DNA from: Spirochaetota bacterium
Lineage (GTDB): Bacteria > Spirochaetota > UBA4802 > JAGODF01
Reading direction: 5' to 3'
DNA length: 39,882 bases
Assembly (NCBI GenBank): GCA_029974015.1
Contig: JARKUF010000047.1
Location: 1 to 39,882, forward strand
In this document: positions 8,396 through 16,589 of the stretch, one piece after another
Numbering within the stretch: position 1 is the first letter of the stretch
How the letters are laid out: each line of letters starts with the position of its first letter
Program-made: the position numbers and the translations under genes
Notes under the pieces: model-generated
Databases searched by the model: none
Seen by the model: the letters and a program-made list of their open reading frames with translations, nothing else
Told to the model about the DNA's origin: nothing

Positions 8396-9016
8396 CTACA
8401 AGTTTTGGTAGAAAATACCGTGGGCTATAACCAGGACAATCTGTTTAAGGTACTCCTCGAAACCGGAAGCAGCGTACTTATCCCTGTCGGTTACGAAGAG
8501 GGAATGGGCCATACGATACACAGACCCAAGGATCCCATTGGCCAGGAGCTCCTTGTCCACGGAGAGGGACAAGTTCTTCGCCCGCTGGGCCAGAACCAGG
8601 TCTTTTATTATAATATTGATTATGCGGCTTTCTAAGCGCTTAAAGTAGGCGTCGAACTCGATATTGACCCCGGGCCCCATGCGAAGTATGATATTGCTCC
8701 GCTCGGGGTCTTCCTGGAAGAACCGCAATGTCTTGGAAATCCGCTCGTAGAGATAATTCACATGGAAGCTGCCGAAGGGGGGTCCGTCGGTGATGTCCCG
8801 AAGGCGGATCTTCGAGTACTTCTCCCACTCCTGGGCGAATACTTCCAGGAGGGTAAGGAAAACGTCATCCTTGTTGCGGAAATACTGGTAGATGGTGCCC
8901 TTGCCTATTCGCGCCATCTTGATAATATCATCCACCTGGGTATCGTAGAACCCTTTTTCTGAGAATATCTTTTTTGCGCAATCCAGGATCTGTTTTTTTC
9001 TGAGTTTGCCCTTCAT
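8396..9016 (-). CDS. TetR/AcrR-family transcriptional regulator
   Basis: A one-domain DNA-binding repressor of about 206 residues. The N-terminal helix-turn-helix is typical Tet[20 protein letters not shown], then [24 protein letters not shown]. The C-terminal ligand domain has no family-specific mark that I can read. The ATG at 9016 is chosen; an in-frame GTG at 9025 is possible and would add three residues. It lies 87 bp downstream of a chemoreceptor on the same strand and is likely co-transcribed with it. Palindromes at 9035-9056 and upstream of the receptor (11375-11388) are candidate binding sites. Confidence 0.88.
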   Translation of the reverse strand: MKGKLRKKQILDCAKKIFSEKGFYDTQVDDIIKMARIGKGTIYQYFRNKDDVFLTLLEVFAQEWEKYSKIRLRDITDGPPFGSFHVNYLYERISKTLRFFQEDPERSNIILRMGPGVNIEFDAYFKRLESRIINIIIKDLVLAQRAKNLSLSVDKELLANGILGSVYRMAHSLFVTDRDKYAASGFEEYLKQIVLVIAHGIFYQNL

Positions 9017-9034
9017 TACCCCCACCGCAGAGGT

Positions 9035-9056
9035 AATGAAAAATCAAATATTCATT
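9035..9056. promoter_or_regulatory. Imperfect palindrome just upstream of tetR
   Basis: AATGAA (9035-9040) and TTCATT (9051-9056) form a 22-bp inverted repeat in which 8 of 11 positions pair. It lies about 20 bp before the tetR start, the usual place for an autoregulatory TetR operator. No sequence match to the palindrome at 11375-11388, so it may be bound by something else or be chance in A/T-rich DNA. Confidence 0.3.
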
Positions 9057-9112
9057 TTTTGCAAGAAGAATCTTGAGGTTGGCCCTAATTACACTGGGTT
9101 TTTCTTCTCAAC

Positions 9113-11278
9113 TCATCCCGATTGGGCCACCACGGCAGCGAGTTTGTCCGAATTCGAGCTTATCGACCGAACAAAGTCCCTGATTCGCAGGTTTGCGTCC
9201 GATATTTCCGAAGCCATTTCCGCAAGGCGCTCTATCGTGTGCATGGTCTGCACCATGGAGTTCATCTGTTCCTGGGTCGCCACCACGACCTCCCGGGAAA
9301 GTGAATCCACCACATTGACTTGCTTCACTACCATATCGAGGGATTCATTCTGCTTCTCCATCAGGCTGCTGACTTCGCCGATGCCTTTCTGGATGGCGCC
9401 CACCATGGAGAAAATCACGTCGGTAGAATTCTTAGTGCTTCCTACGAGCGCCGTGCCTTCACCAATATCGTCGAGAATGCCTTTTATCCTGCTTGTAATG
9501 TTCTTCGAGTTGTCCGATGTCGCCTGGGCGAGCTTCCCAATTTCATCGGCCACCACAGCGAATCCGCGGCCGTACTCCCCGGCCCGGGCGGCCTCGATGG
9601 CGGCGTTGAGCGACAGGAGGTTGATTTTGTCGGAGATATCGTCGATGATGGTGACAAACTGCTCTATTTCGCTGCCGCCGGAGTTGATGACGTTCATCCG
9701 GTCAGTCATTGATTTCAGGCTCTCTTCCGTCGTCTTCGCCGCCTTCGATATCTCCTCCACGCTTTTTGCCACCAACAGACTCTCACGCACCATCGAGTCC
9801 TGCGCCGCGCTGAGATCGCCAACGAGTTTTTTCGACATTTCCCCCTCGGATTGCTGATGCAGGTTCGACTCGTGGATCCTCTCGATGGACGACACCAGTT
9901 CCTCGTAGGTGGCGGACATCTCCTCGCTCGTGGAGGCCTGCTCCATTGAAAGCTGGGAGAAGGTGGAGCTGACTTCATCGAGTTCCCTGCTCACTCTGAG
10001 AAAATCGCCGGAGATGAGGTCTACCGTGTGTACGATCCCCTCAAGATAATCCGCCCGCTCCAGGGCGGTCTTCTCGCTCTCCCTTTTTTCATCCAGAAGC
10101 TTCTGCAAATCCCCCCGCATCTGATTGATTTTATCAGCGAGCAGAAGAGAGAGGAGCACCACCACGAAGGATGACCCTATCTGGATGCTCCACTGGGTGA
10201 TGAAGTTCGTCGGAAGAATTCCGAAAGTTTTAAGCACATAAAGCAATATCCCGATGGCGATGCCGGAAAAGGCGACCGCCATGAATGTCGCCTCGCGGAA
10301 CCGCCTGAAGGCAAGCACCAGAATCAAACCGAACAACAAAACTGTCTGCACTCCCGCCGCGCCCGTAGAAAGCTTGATGGCCGATGAGTAGGGCATCAAA
10401 AGGCCAATTCCCGCAATAGCCACACCGGGAATAATAATCCCCCAGAGCACCGCATGATAATACGCCCTGAAGTTTGTTCTCAATCCCAGGCTGGTGATCG
10501 CGAAGGGGCCGACGGTCGCAAAGGTGAAGCTGATAAAAAACGGAAGGGACTTGTTCGCCCACCACACCTGATCAGGCCACAGATACTGGAAGGCGTAGCC
10601 ATTGAGGCACATTTGAAGAAGAATCCACGACGTGATGAATATGCAGTAAAAAAAGTAACTCAACTCCCGGCTGGATACGAAAATGAACAGGTTGTAAAGC
10701 ACCATGACAATCATTAGCCCATAGTACATCCATATCACCGGCTGTTCACGGTTCAGCCTTTTAAAAAACGCCGTCGAAGAAAACAACTCGGGAGTGAAGG
10801 TAAATGAACTGGATGTTTGTATGCGATAGTAGTAGGCCGTTTTCCCTGGGGGCTGTTTTAACCTGAAAACGAACCCCACATGCTCCAATTCCCGTTGGTC
10901 GAAAGGCAAGAGGTCCCCGGTTTCGTATTTTGAATAACCGCCCCGGCCATCGGGCCGGTACAACCGGATCGAATCCAGCATGCCATAGGATATCTGGAAG
11001 AGGAGCTCTTCTTCTTTTTTTTCAGTATTGTCCACTGTGAACCGAAACCAGTAAGCCGAGGGGGTGAAACCGAAGTTAATCGCATCTACTGACGATTGCA
11101 CCCACCCCGAAGCCGCCCGTGCTTCATCAAAGGACATCTCTCCATCCGCATCCTCGAGGTATTCCGTGTGAAGCCCCGCAACGATGCTTTCGGTGTTCTC
11201 ATCAAAGACTATCAAGGAAAAAATGGGCAGGGGGAAAAGAAGAAGTATGGACAGAACCGTGGGGACCATTAACTTCAT
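9113..11278 (-). CDS. Methyl-accepting chemoreceptor with 7TMR-DISM sensor
   Basis: The 721-residue protein has a signal peptide (1-21), a periplasmic beta-rich domain of the 7TMR-DISM extracellular type 2 (about 30-170, with [11 protein letters not shown] and [15 protein letters not shown]), then seven TM helices (about 180-385). A short coiled coil leads directly, without HAMP, into the MCP signalling domain, with the conserved tip [29 protein letters not shown] cut here at its core [13 protein letters not shown]. Such receptors pass binding signals to CheA/CheW and bias flagellar rotation. No CheR-tethering pentapeptide is seen at the C-terminus. An AAGGAG ribosome site precedes the ATG. 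The tetR gene follows on the same strand. Confidence 0.92.
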   Translation of the reverse strand: MKLMVPTVLSILLLFPLPIFSLIVFDENTESIVAGLHTEYLEDADGEMSFDEARAASGWVQSSVDAINFGFTPSAYWFRFTVDNTEKKEEELLFQISYGMLDSIRLYRPDGRGGYSKYETGDLLPFDQRELEHVGFVFRLKQPPGKTAYYYRIQTSSSFTFTPELFSSTAFFKRLNREQPVIWMYYGLMIVMVLYNLFIFVSSRELSYFFYCIFITSWILLQMCLNGYAFQYLWPDQVWWANKSLPFFISFTFATVGPFAITSLGLRTNFRAYYHAVLWGIIIPGVAIAGIGLLMPYSSAIKLSTGAAGVQTVLLFGLILVLAFRRFREATFMAVAFSGIAIGILLYVLKTFGILPTNFITQWSIQIGSSFVVVLLSLLLADKINQMRGDLQKLLDEKRESEKTALERADYLEGIVHTVDLISGDFLRVSRELDEVSSTFSQLSMEQASTSEEMSATYEELVSSIERIHESNLHQQSEGEMSKKLVGDLSAAQDSMVRESLLVAKSVEEISKAAKTTEESLKSMTDRMNVINSGGSEIEQFVTIIDDISDKINLLSLNAAIEAARAGEYGRGFAVVADEIGKLAQATSDNSKNITSRIKGILDDIGEGTALVGSTKNSTDVIFSMVGAIQKGIGEVSSLMEKQNESLDMVVKQVNVVDSLSREVVVATQEQMNSMVQTMHTIERLAEMASEISDANLRIRDFVRSISSNSDKLAAVVAQSG

Positions 11279-11374
11279 AAAAAAGCTCCTTGCACGTTAT
11301 CCGCAGCATTACTGCTGGATTCCTATTGTAATTTCCGGTATCATCAAAAATTTCTGTATAAGAACGAAGATTAG

Positions 11375-11388
11375 ACTGACATGTCAGT
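11375..11388. promoter_or_regulatory. Perfect 14-bp palindrome in the chemoreceptor promoter
   Basis: ACTGACATGTCAGT is a perfect palindrome of the size and style bound by TetR-family dimers. It lies about 97 bp upstream of the chemoreceptor start, beside a minus-strand TTGACA (11415-11410), and the operon it would control ends with a tetR gene. Binding by that TetR is inference. Confidence 0.45.
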
Positions 11389-11391
11389 TAA

Positions 11392-11413
11392 ACAATATGG
11401 GTTCACATATTGT
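11392..11413. promoter_or_regulatory. Second inverted repeat beside the chemoreceptor promoter
   Basis: ACAATATG (11392-11399) and CATATTGT (11406-11413) are perfect 8-bp arms around a 6-bp centre. The right arm overlaps the minus-strand TTGACA -35 candidate, so a bound protein would block the promoter. The rest of the 501-bp gene-free stretch 11279-11779 shows no further element that I can name. Confidence 0.4.
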
Positions 11414-11779
11414 CAACGGATTTTTATCTATTTTCCATACTCAAAGTACTCTCCCCTGTCATTATTTTTGTACACAGCAGAAAGGTTTTCGCCATCCAGA
11501 CGGATTGTACGAAAAAACACCAACCGGAGGGGTATCTAAGGCAAGAATTCATAAAAAGGAATTGAAATCTACGGCCCCATAGTTATGCATGAAGACGATC
11601 GCCCCGGCCGTCCGGCGGTCTTGGAGCCGACAGAAACAAGATGCCTTTCCGGAAGAAATCGGGGACGGCAGAGCGACTAATAAATATGGGGCCGTTGCGC
11701 TTCCCGGTACGCTTACAAAGAGGAGAAAAAGAACGGCACTACACGGCATCGATTTCCGCGCCATGGGGCTTGAAATAAG

Positions 11780-12145
11780 ATGGACGGCGAAAAAAACCTT
11801 TCTGAAATCCTCCTGCGTTTCGAGGAAACCATGATCGAGGCGGGGCGTCGTCTCTTTGACATCAACCTCCTCCTCGACGGCGTCATGGCGGACATCCTCG
11901 GCGCCCTTGAGGGAAATATCGTTGAAATCAGCGCCGACTTCCCCCACTACGGCGCCGACGGCCACCGGGTGTACCATTCCCTGCGAATTTTCATCAACGA
12001 AGAGTCCGGGAAAATCACCATAGTTACGGAGGAAGGCACGGACATACCATGGGAAGAGCTTGGCGTTTCCGTGAAAGACTTTATCGCCAATACCGTCGTA
12101 CTTGGCCTCATCTCCGACGCCAAGTACGAATCTTCACGTCATTGA
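11780..12145 (+). CDS. Hypothetical acidic 121-residue protein
   Basis: I do not recognise a family. The product is 121 residues, acidic, with no signal peptide or TM segment. The first 50 residues look helical (NLSEILLRFEETMIEAGRRLF), the middle alternates as beta strands (YHSLRIFINEESGKITIVTEE), and the end is helical again. No Cys is present. Codon use resembles neighbouring genes and the frame is clean, which supports a real gene. The ATG has only a weak ribosome site. It stands alone between a minus-strand receptor and a broken hydratase gene; function cannot be inferred from context. Confidence 0.55.
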   Translation: MDGEKNLSEILLRFEETMIEAGRRLFDINLLLDGVMADILGALEGNIVEISADFPHYGADGHRVYHSLRIFINEESGKITIVTEEGTDIPWEELGVSVKDFIANTVVLGLISDAKYESSRH

Positions 12146-12172
12146 GCCTCCTGTCCCCGGACCAGGGCGGTT

Positions 12173-12200
12173 CAATAGAAGGGACAATATCGTTCTATTG
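12173..12200 (+). other. Inverted repeat downstream of the 121-residue protein gene
   Basis: CAATAGAA (12173-12180) pairs with TTCTATTG (12193-12200) around a 12-base loop, 28 bp past the stop. No T-run follows, so it is at best a weak terminator. The stretch 12201-12439 that follows has no gene that I can support and contains only a further short inverted repeat (GACGAT/ATCGTC near 12251-12272). Confidence 0.3.
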
Positions 12201-12439
12201 TATTCTACGTACAACCGGGCGTGCGAAACAAGCCATTTCGATCAAAAAAAGAGACGATCCCGGGTGGAATCGTCGAATTCTTAGCGGATTGTTTTGGAAG
12301 GTTACCGTCGGTCTCCCAACGGCAAAGATAATATACTCCATTTCTTGCCGTGCGTCAAAATTTTTCATGCGCCCGGGAGAAAAATTTGCATCTGCCAAAA
12401 TACACAAAAGAAGCTTGTTTGTTCATCAATCTTACTGTT

Positions 12440-12486
12440 GGGAACCCCTAAAAATTAAGGGCAGTCATAAAAACTACGCTTTTTCG
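12440..12486 (+). repeat. Dispersed element, copy R4 (left part only)
   Basis: GGGAACCCCTAAAAATTAAG followed by GGCAGTCATAAAAACT matches the left module of copies R5 and R7. The GC hairpin module is missing. The copy ends where a truncated MaoC reading frame begins, so the element or its deletion is the likely break point of that gene. Confidence 0.6.
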
Positions 12487-12821
12487 GGGCCAAAGGGTTT
12501 TCCGCGCTTATCTGCCACGGCCTTTTGGTCGCGGGCATCATCACGGAAATCGGAGGGCAAATGGGATGGCTCGCCTCGGGGATGAACTTCCACTTCATAA
12601 AACCGGTCTATTTCGGCGATACGGTGACCTGCTCCGTCACAATACTCTCCGTGGACTCCCGGGGGCGCGCCCGCGCCACAGCGGCCTACACAAACCAGCA
12701 CGGTGAGAAAGTCTTGACTGCTGAACTGACAGGGGTCCTTCCGGGAGAAAGGGAGCGCGAAGTGCTGAGAGAGATTGAGACGCCTTCTCAGGGTTTGTAT
12801 CTTCCGATTTCTTTTACTTGA
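12471..12821 (+). pseudogene. MaoC-like acyl hydratase, N-terminally truncated
   Basis: The reading frame is open from 12471 and shows a MaoC-type hot-dog domain from the middle onward: FSALICHGLLVAGIITEIGG, then MNFHFIKPVYFGDTVTCSVTIL, ending in strands. In MaoC (R)-hydratases about 35-40 residues precede the HG motif and carry the catalytic Asp and His (D..NP.H). They are absent here in every frame, and the sequence upstream is element R4. No good start or ribosome site exists; a TTG at 12525 would begin even later, inside the domain. This looks like the 3' remnant of a gene cut by rearrangement at R4. Confidence 0.65.
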
Positions 12822-12824
12822 ATA

Positions 12825-12904
12825 ATTGCCCCCGGTTTTAAAGTCTCCATACGGAAAGGCCGCTGAAGCGCGGCCGATGAAAACCGCCCGCCATAGGGGG
12901 CAAT
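12825..12904. ncRNA. Nested three-stem structure between maoC remnant and guaA
   Basis: Three nested perfect stems: ATTGCCCCC/GGGGGCAAT (12825-12833 with 12896-12904), GGTTTT/AAAACC (12834-12839 with 12880-12885), and an apical GGCCGC/GCGGCC (12858-12863 with 12870-12875). The outer two stems are continuous on the 5' side and separated by a 10-base bulge on the 3' side. It begins ten bases past the guaA stop. No T-run is present on either strand, so it is not a plain terminator. I do not recognise a known RNA family. Confidence 0.4.
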
Positions 12905-12914
12905 CCCGAGAAGG

Positions 12915-14483
12915 TCACTCCCACTCGATGGTGCTTGGCGGCTTTGAGGAAATATCATAGACCACGCGGTTTATCCCCTTCACTTCGTTGATGATGCGGT
13001 TGGAAATGCGCCTCAGCAAATCTTCGGGAAGATAGGCCCAGTCCGCGGTCATAGCGTCCATGGAAGTGACCCCCCGGATGGCGATGACGTTTTCGTACGT
13101 CCGCTGGTCCCCCATCACTCCCACGGACTTCACCGGCAGATACACAGCGAAAATCTGCCAGAGGCCCCGGTAGAGCCCGGCGAACCTGATCTCTTCCACA
13201 AGGATGTCATCGGCCTCCTGGAGGGTCTTAATACGCTGAGGCGTCACCTCTCCGACAATTCGGATGGCGAGCCCCGGTCCGGGAAAAGGATGCCGATGGA
13301 CCAACTCCTCGGGCATGCCGAGCTCAAGGCCCAGCTCCCTCACTTCGTCCTTGAAAAGCTCCTTCAGGGGCTCGATGACTTTTCCGGATTTGATGAGAGT
13401 AAGGACTTCGGGGACCCGATTGTGGTGGCTTTTGATGGTGTCCGAGGGGCCCTTTGTCGATACCGACTCTATCACATCGGGGTAGAGCGTCCCCTGGGCC
13501 AGAAAATCGAACCGGCCGATTTTTTTCGCCTCGGCCATGAAAACGTTTATAAACTCCCGGCCTATGATTCTCCTTTTCTTTTCAGGATCGGCTACTCCCT
13601 TGAGAAGCCCCAGGAAACGCTTCGAAGCGTCAACATAGATGAGGTTGAGTTTCATGTGCTTTTTAAAGCGTTCGATCACCTTCGCGTGTTCGTCCTTGCG
13701 AAGCACCCCATTGTTCACGAACACGCAAAAAAGGCGGTCCCCTATGGCTTTCTGGAGAAGCATCGCCGTCACCGAGGAATCCACCCCGCCGGACAGCCCC
13801 AGGAGCACGGTCCCCTCCCCCACTTCATCGCGTATCGCCTCCACTGAGGAGGCGATGAACGATTTCATCGTCCAGGTTGGTTTCAAGGCGCAAATCTCAA
13901 AGAGAAAATTGCGAAGCACCCTGGCGCCGCTGACGGTATGGTACACCTCGGGATGGAACTGCACGCCGAATAACTTCTTCGCAACATTTTCCACCGCGGC
14001 GATTTCCGCATTCTCGGAACTCGCGACGACAGTGAAGCCCGCGGGCGGTTTTATCACCTTGTCGCCATGGCTCATCCAGACCGTTTCCTTTTCCTTAAGC
14101 CCCCTGAAAAGCGGTGATTTCCCCTTTATGCCGATGACCGCGCGTCCGTATTCACGCCTCTGGGCGCCCTGGATCTCTCCTCCGAAATGCTTCACCATCG
14201 CACAAAGGCCATAGCAGATCCCCAAAACAGGCAGGCCGAGCTCGAACACATCCCCCTTCAGCCGGGGCGCCCCCTTCTCGTACACAGAGAAGGGACCGCC
14301 GGACAGTATGATGGCGCTCGGCTTCATTTTCATTATTTCTTTTTTCGAGAAGTTAAACGGCACGATTTCCGCGTAGACTTTCTGTTCCCGTACGCGCCGG
14401 GCGATGAGCTGGGTGTACTGGGACCCAAAATCGAGAATCAGGACCTTCTGGTCCGCCCCACCCAACATGCCGTGGTCGATCAT
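12915..14483 (-). CDS. guaA: GMP synthase (glutamine-hydrolysing)
   Basis: GuaA aminates XMP to GMP with ATP and glutamine in the cytoplasm. The 522-residue product has all three parts. The class I glutaminase has Cys90 in GICYG and the His177/Glu179 pair in VQFHPE. The ATP pyrophosphatase P-loop SGGVDSS lies at 231-237. The dimerisation domain ends in the typical PPSTIEWE. The residue after the usual GICYGMQ is changed (GICYGLC), a mild oddity. An alternative ATG five residues in (14468) fits the family start better, but the annotated one overlaps the purE stop by 4 bp, suggesting coupling. purE and guaA form a purine pair. Confidence 0.96.
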   Translation of the reverse strand: MIDHGMLGGADQKVLILDFGSQYTQLIARRVREQKVYAEIVPFNFSKKEIMKMKPSAIILSGGPFSVYEKGAPRLKGDVFELGLPVLGICYGLCAMVKHFGGEIQGAQRREYGRAVIGIKGKSPLFRGLKEKETVWMSHGDKVIKPPAGFTVVASSENAEIAAVENVAKKLFGVQFHPEVYHTVSGARVLRNFLFEICALKPTWTMKSFIASSVEAIRDEVGEGTVLLGLSGGVDSSVTAMLLQKAIGDRLFCVFVNNGVLRKDEHAKVIERFKKHMKLNLIYVDASKRFLGLLKGVADPEKKRRIIGREFINVFMAEAKKIGRFDFLAQGTLYPDVIESVSTKGPSDTIKSHHNRVPEVLTLIKSGKVIEPLKELFKDEVRELGLELGMPEELVHRHPFPGPGLAIRIVGEVTPQRIKTLQEADDILVEEIRFAGLYRGLWQIFAVYLPVKSVGVMGDQRTYENVIAIRGVTSMDAMTADWAYLPEDLLRRISNRIINEVKGINRVVYDISSKPPSTIEWE

Positions 14484-15010
14484 TTTTTTCCACCCAATTC
14501 CTTGAGATATTCCCGGTGTCCGATTTCAGCGAGCCTCACATTGCGCTCAATAACCTTTTGAGTCTGCTGGTCACGGAAGTTCGCAAGCTTGTCCGCATAG
14601 GCCCCGCCCCGGGACGCCAGGATTGCCACTGCGAAGAGGGCGGCATTGGCCCCGCCGGACTTCCCTACGGGCATGGCAGCCACGGGGATGCCCGAAGGCA
14701 TCTGCAAAATTGAGAGCACCGAGTCGAGACCGCCCATTACAGAGGTCTCCATGGGCACTCCGAGGACCGGAAGCGTAGTATAGGCCGCCACCACACCGGG
14801 AAGATGGGCGGCCCCTCCGGCGGCGGCTATGATTACCTTCACCCCCCTGTCCCTTGCCGTTTTTGCCCATTCCTTCGTCCATTCGGGGGTGCGGTGGGCG
14901 GAGGAAATGACCGTCTCGAAGGGTACTTCGAACTTTTCCAGGATTTCGAAACAGTCGGCAAGCCTGGGCATGTCGGAATCACTTCCCATAATCACGGCGA
15001 TTTCTGGCAT
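14480..15010 (-). CDS. purE: N5-carboxyaminoimidazole ribonucleotide mutase (class I PurE)
   Basis: PurE moves the carboxyl group of N5-CAIR to give CAIR in de novo purine synthesis. The start is the ATG at 15010, preceded by a GGGAG site; the frame is open further upstream but runs into repeat R5. The product is 176 residues, normal for the family. Motifs are MGSDSD near residue 8, SAHRTP near 41, GGAAHLPG near 70 and PVLGVPM near 83. The C-terminus extends beyond the core with KLANFRDQQTQKV, as is usual. PurK is not seen here, so the N5-CAIR class is assigned only from the short class I length and motifs. A minus-strand TTGACA at 15070-15065 may be its -35 box. Confidence 0.95.
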   Translation of the reverse strand: MPEIAVIMGSDSDMPRLADCFEILEKFEVPFETVISSAHRTPEWTKEWAKTARDRGVKVIIAAAGGAAHLPGVVAAYTTLPVLGVPMETSVMGGLDSVLSILQMPSGIPVAAMPVGKSGGANAALFAVAILASRGGAYADKLANFRDQQTQKVIERNVRLAEIGHREYLKELGGKK

Positions 15011-15103
15011 GAACACACTCTCCCATTTTTCGAATGTCACACAGTTACGGGTCCAGCCCGGGGGTGTCAAGTAATTTGAGCTGCCTGAATTCCTGAGAAT
15101 AAT

Positions 15104-15261
15104 CGGAACCTCAAAAAAATTAAGGACTATCATAAAAATGGGATTTCCCGCCCGCCTTCGGCGGGCGGGAAATCCCAAGTCCTGAGTATGTCAGCAATTA
15201 CAATTTATGGGGCCCCTAAAAATTTATTTTTTAAGCCATCATATGAGTTTTTGTGACTGCC
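15104..15261. repeat. Dispersed element, copy R5 (composite, inverted)
   Basis: Carries a perfect 17-bp GC hairpin (15140-15156 with 15160-15176, loop TTC) flanked by left-type modules in opposite orientation: CGGAACCTC on one side, and TTTATGGGGCCCCTAAAAA then GTGACTGCC on the other. It therefore looks like two copies fused head to head. It lies between divergent purE and the transglycosylase gene and fills much of the gene-free stretch 15011-15408; the remaining A/T-rich part (15262-15388) may hold the transglycosylase promoter. Confidence 0.75.
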
Positions 15262-15408
15262 CTTTCTCGATTTTCAATCAAAATATATACTATTTGTTGA
15301 ATTTCTTCCATTAACTCGTAAAAATTTTCCGTTTTTTATTTTTTTTCTTGCCCTCCTAAAGCCAATTTTATCGGGTGTCAAAAAAAATATGGAGACCGGG
15401 CAACAAAG

Positions 15409-16488
15409 ATGAGATTTTGTACAATATTTATTCTGTTTATTACAGCTATGCTCTCGGCCCTGGCCCTTTTCGAAAGCGCCACCTACAGCGGCAGCGTCCT
15501 CGGCTTCTTCCATGGTCGCGAGTACAGCGAGGAAGGGCTTGCCGGGGCGGAGAACTACATACCCCCCCGGCCCATTACCCGGATACCGGGGAACGCGCCC
15601 AGAGACTTTTTCGAGTCCGTCGAGGACCTCTCCATCTGCCAACACCGGGACGTACGCCGTTTCATGTACCTCTATCTCACGAGGGACCGGGAATACGTGA
15701 AGGCCTCCATCGTCCGCTCGAGGGCATATCTCTCATCAATCTTTGAACTCATCGGCAACACCGGCGGACTCCCCCGGGACCTCTCACTCCTGCCGCTTTT
15801 GGAAAGCGGATTTAATCCCATGGCAGTATCAAAAAGCGGCGCCGTGGGCCTCTGGCAGTTCATTCGCGCCACATCCTCCATCCTGGGGCTGAAAACGGAC
15901 CCATGGGTGGACGAGCGGCGTCATATCGAAAAATCCACACGGGCCGCCCTGAAGCACCTGGAACATCTCTACCGGCAATTCGGTTCCTGGGAGTTGGCCC
16001 TGGCGGCATACAATGGCGGCTCCGGCCATGTTTCCCGCGCCATGGAAAGCTCCGGCGCCCGCACCTTCTGGGAGCTCATCGAGAAAGGCGCCCTGCGCGC
16101 TGAAACCGCCGAGTATGTGCCCCGCTTCGCGGCGCTTCTGGTCATCTATCGCAATATGGACATTCTCGGTCTTGAGGAAGAGCTGCCTCCGGCGGCGCCG
16201 ACAACCCGGGAGTCGATTACCATCCCGAGCTCCCTGGGAGTGGACCGTGTTGCCGCCTACGCAGGCATACCTGTGTCCACTTTAAAAAAACTCAATCCAG
16301 AGCTCAATACCACCCAGCCTCCTCCCCACGGGCCTTTATATACCCTCTTCGTACCCGCCAACTCCCGAAAGAAGCTCTCTGCCCGGACGGCCCTCCTGGC
16401 GAAGGCCCGGACCGGCTGGGAGAACAGTTTTTTGGAACACCGCATACTGCCCCTCCTCCCTCTGGAAAGCATAACGGGACGCATGTAG
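15409..16488 (+). CDS. Exported lytic transglycosylase (MltD/SLT type)
   Basis: The 359-residue protein has a signal peptide (1-22) and a Slt-type lytic transglycosylase domain at about 120-235. It cleaves peptidoglycan to 1,6-anhydro-muropeptides in the periplasm. The catalytic Glu132 is in LPLLESGFNP; AVGLWQFI, then LALAAYNGG, are the other family motifs. The C-terminal part (about 262-330), with VAAYAGIPVSTLKKLNPEL, looks like a worn LysM-type glycan-binding module. A seven-codon open frame starting at 15389 ends in a TGA that overlaps the ATG (ATGA, 15409-15412), which could couple translation; this is only an observation. Confidence 0.9.
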   Translation: MRFCTIFILFITAMLSALALFESATYSGSVLGFFHGREYSEEGLAGAENYIPPRPITRIPGNAPRDFFESVEDLSICQHRDVRRFMYLYLTRDREYVKASIVRSRAYLSSIFELIGNTGGLPRDLSLLPLLESGFNPMAVSKSGAVGLWQFIRATSSILGLKTDPWVDERRHIEKSTRAALKHLEHLYRQFGSWELALAAYNGGSGHVSRAMESSGARTFWELIEKGALRAETAEYVPRFAALLVIYRNMDILGLEEELPPAAPTTRESITIPSSLGVDRVAAYAGIPVSTLKKLNPELNTTQPPPHGPLYTLFVPANSRKKLSARTALLAKARTGWENSFLEHRILPLLPLESITGRM

Positions 16489-16542
16489 CACCTCGCGCAA
16501 AACACAATTTTTTTCTTGACGCTTTGCCTCAAGTTCGAAAAC

Positions 16543-16562
16543 TTGTATTATAGTTGATACAA
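16543..16562. promoter_or_regulatory. Inverted repeat in the promoter of the GntR-type gene
   Basis: TTGTAT (16543-16548) and ATACAA (16557-16562) are perfect arms 8 bp apart, overlapping a TATTAT -10 candidate (16546-16551) with TTGCCT (16524-16529) 16 bp before it. The arms are those of the HutC-subfamily operator type TTGTAT/ATACAA, but known sites have the arms adjoining. Autoregulation by the downstream HutC-type protein is plausible. Confidence 0.35.
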
Positions 16563-16589
16563 ATATACATTTGACCGCAAAAAGGCCCC

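Noticed and set aside
11589..11834. 81-residue plus-strand frame upstream of the 121-residue protein
   Set aside because: Basic, low-information composition, no ribosome site, and it overlaps the better supported gene in another frame.
12825..12904. ZTP (pfl) or other purine riboswitch
   Set aside because: It lies downstream of guaA rather than in a leader, and the conserved core words of that riboswitch are not present.
15011..15178. N-terminal extension of PurE by 56 residues
   Set aside because: The extension is encoded by repeat R5 and A/T-rich spacer; family members begin at MPEIAVIMGSDSD, which has its own GGGAG site.
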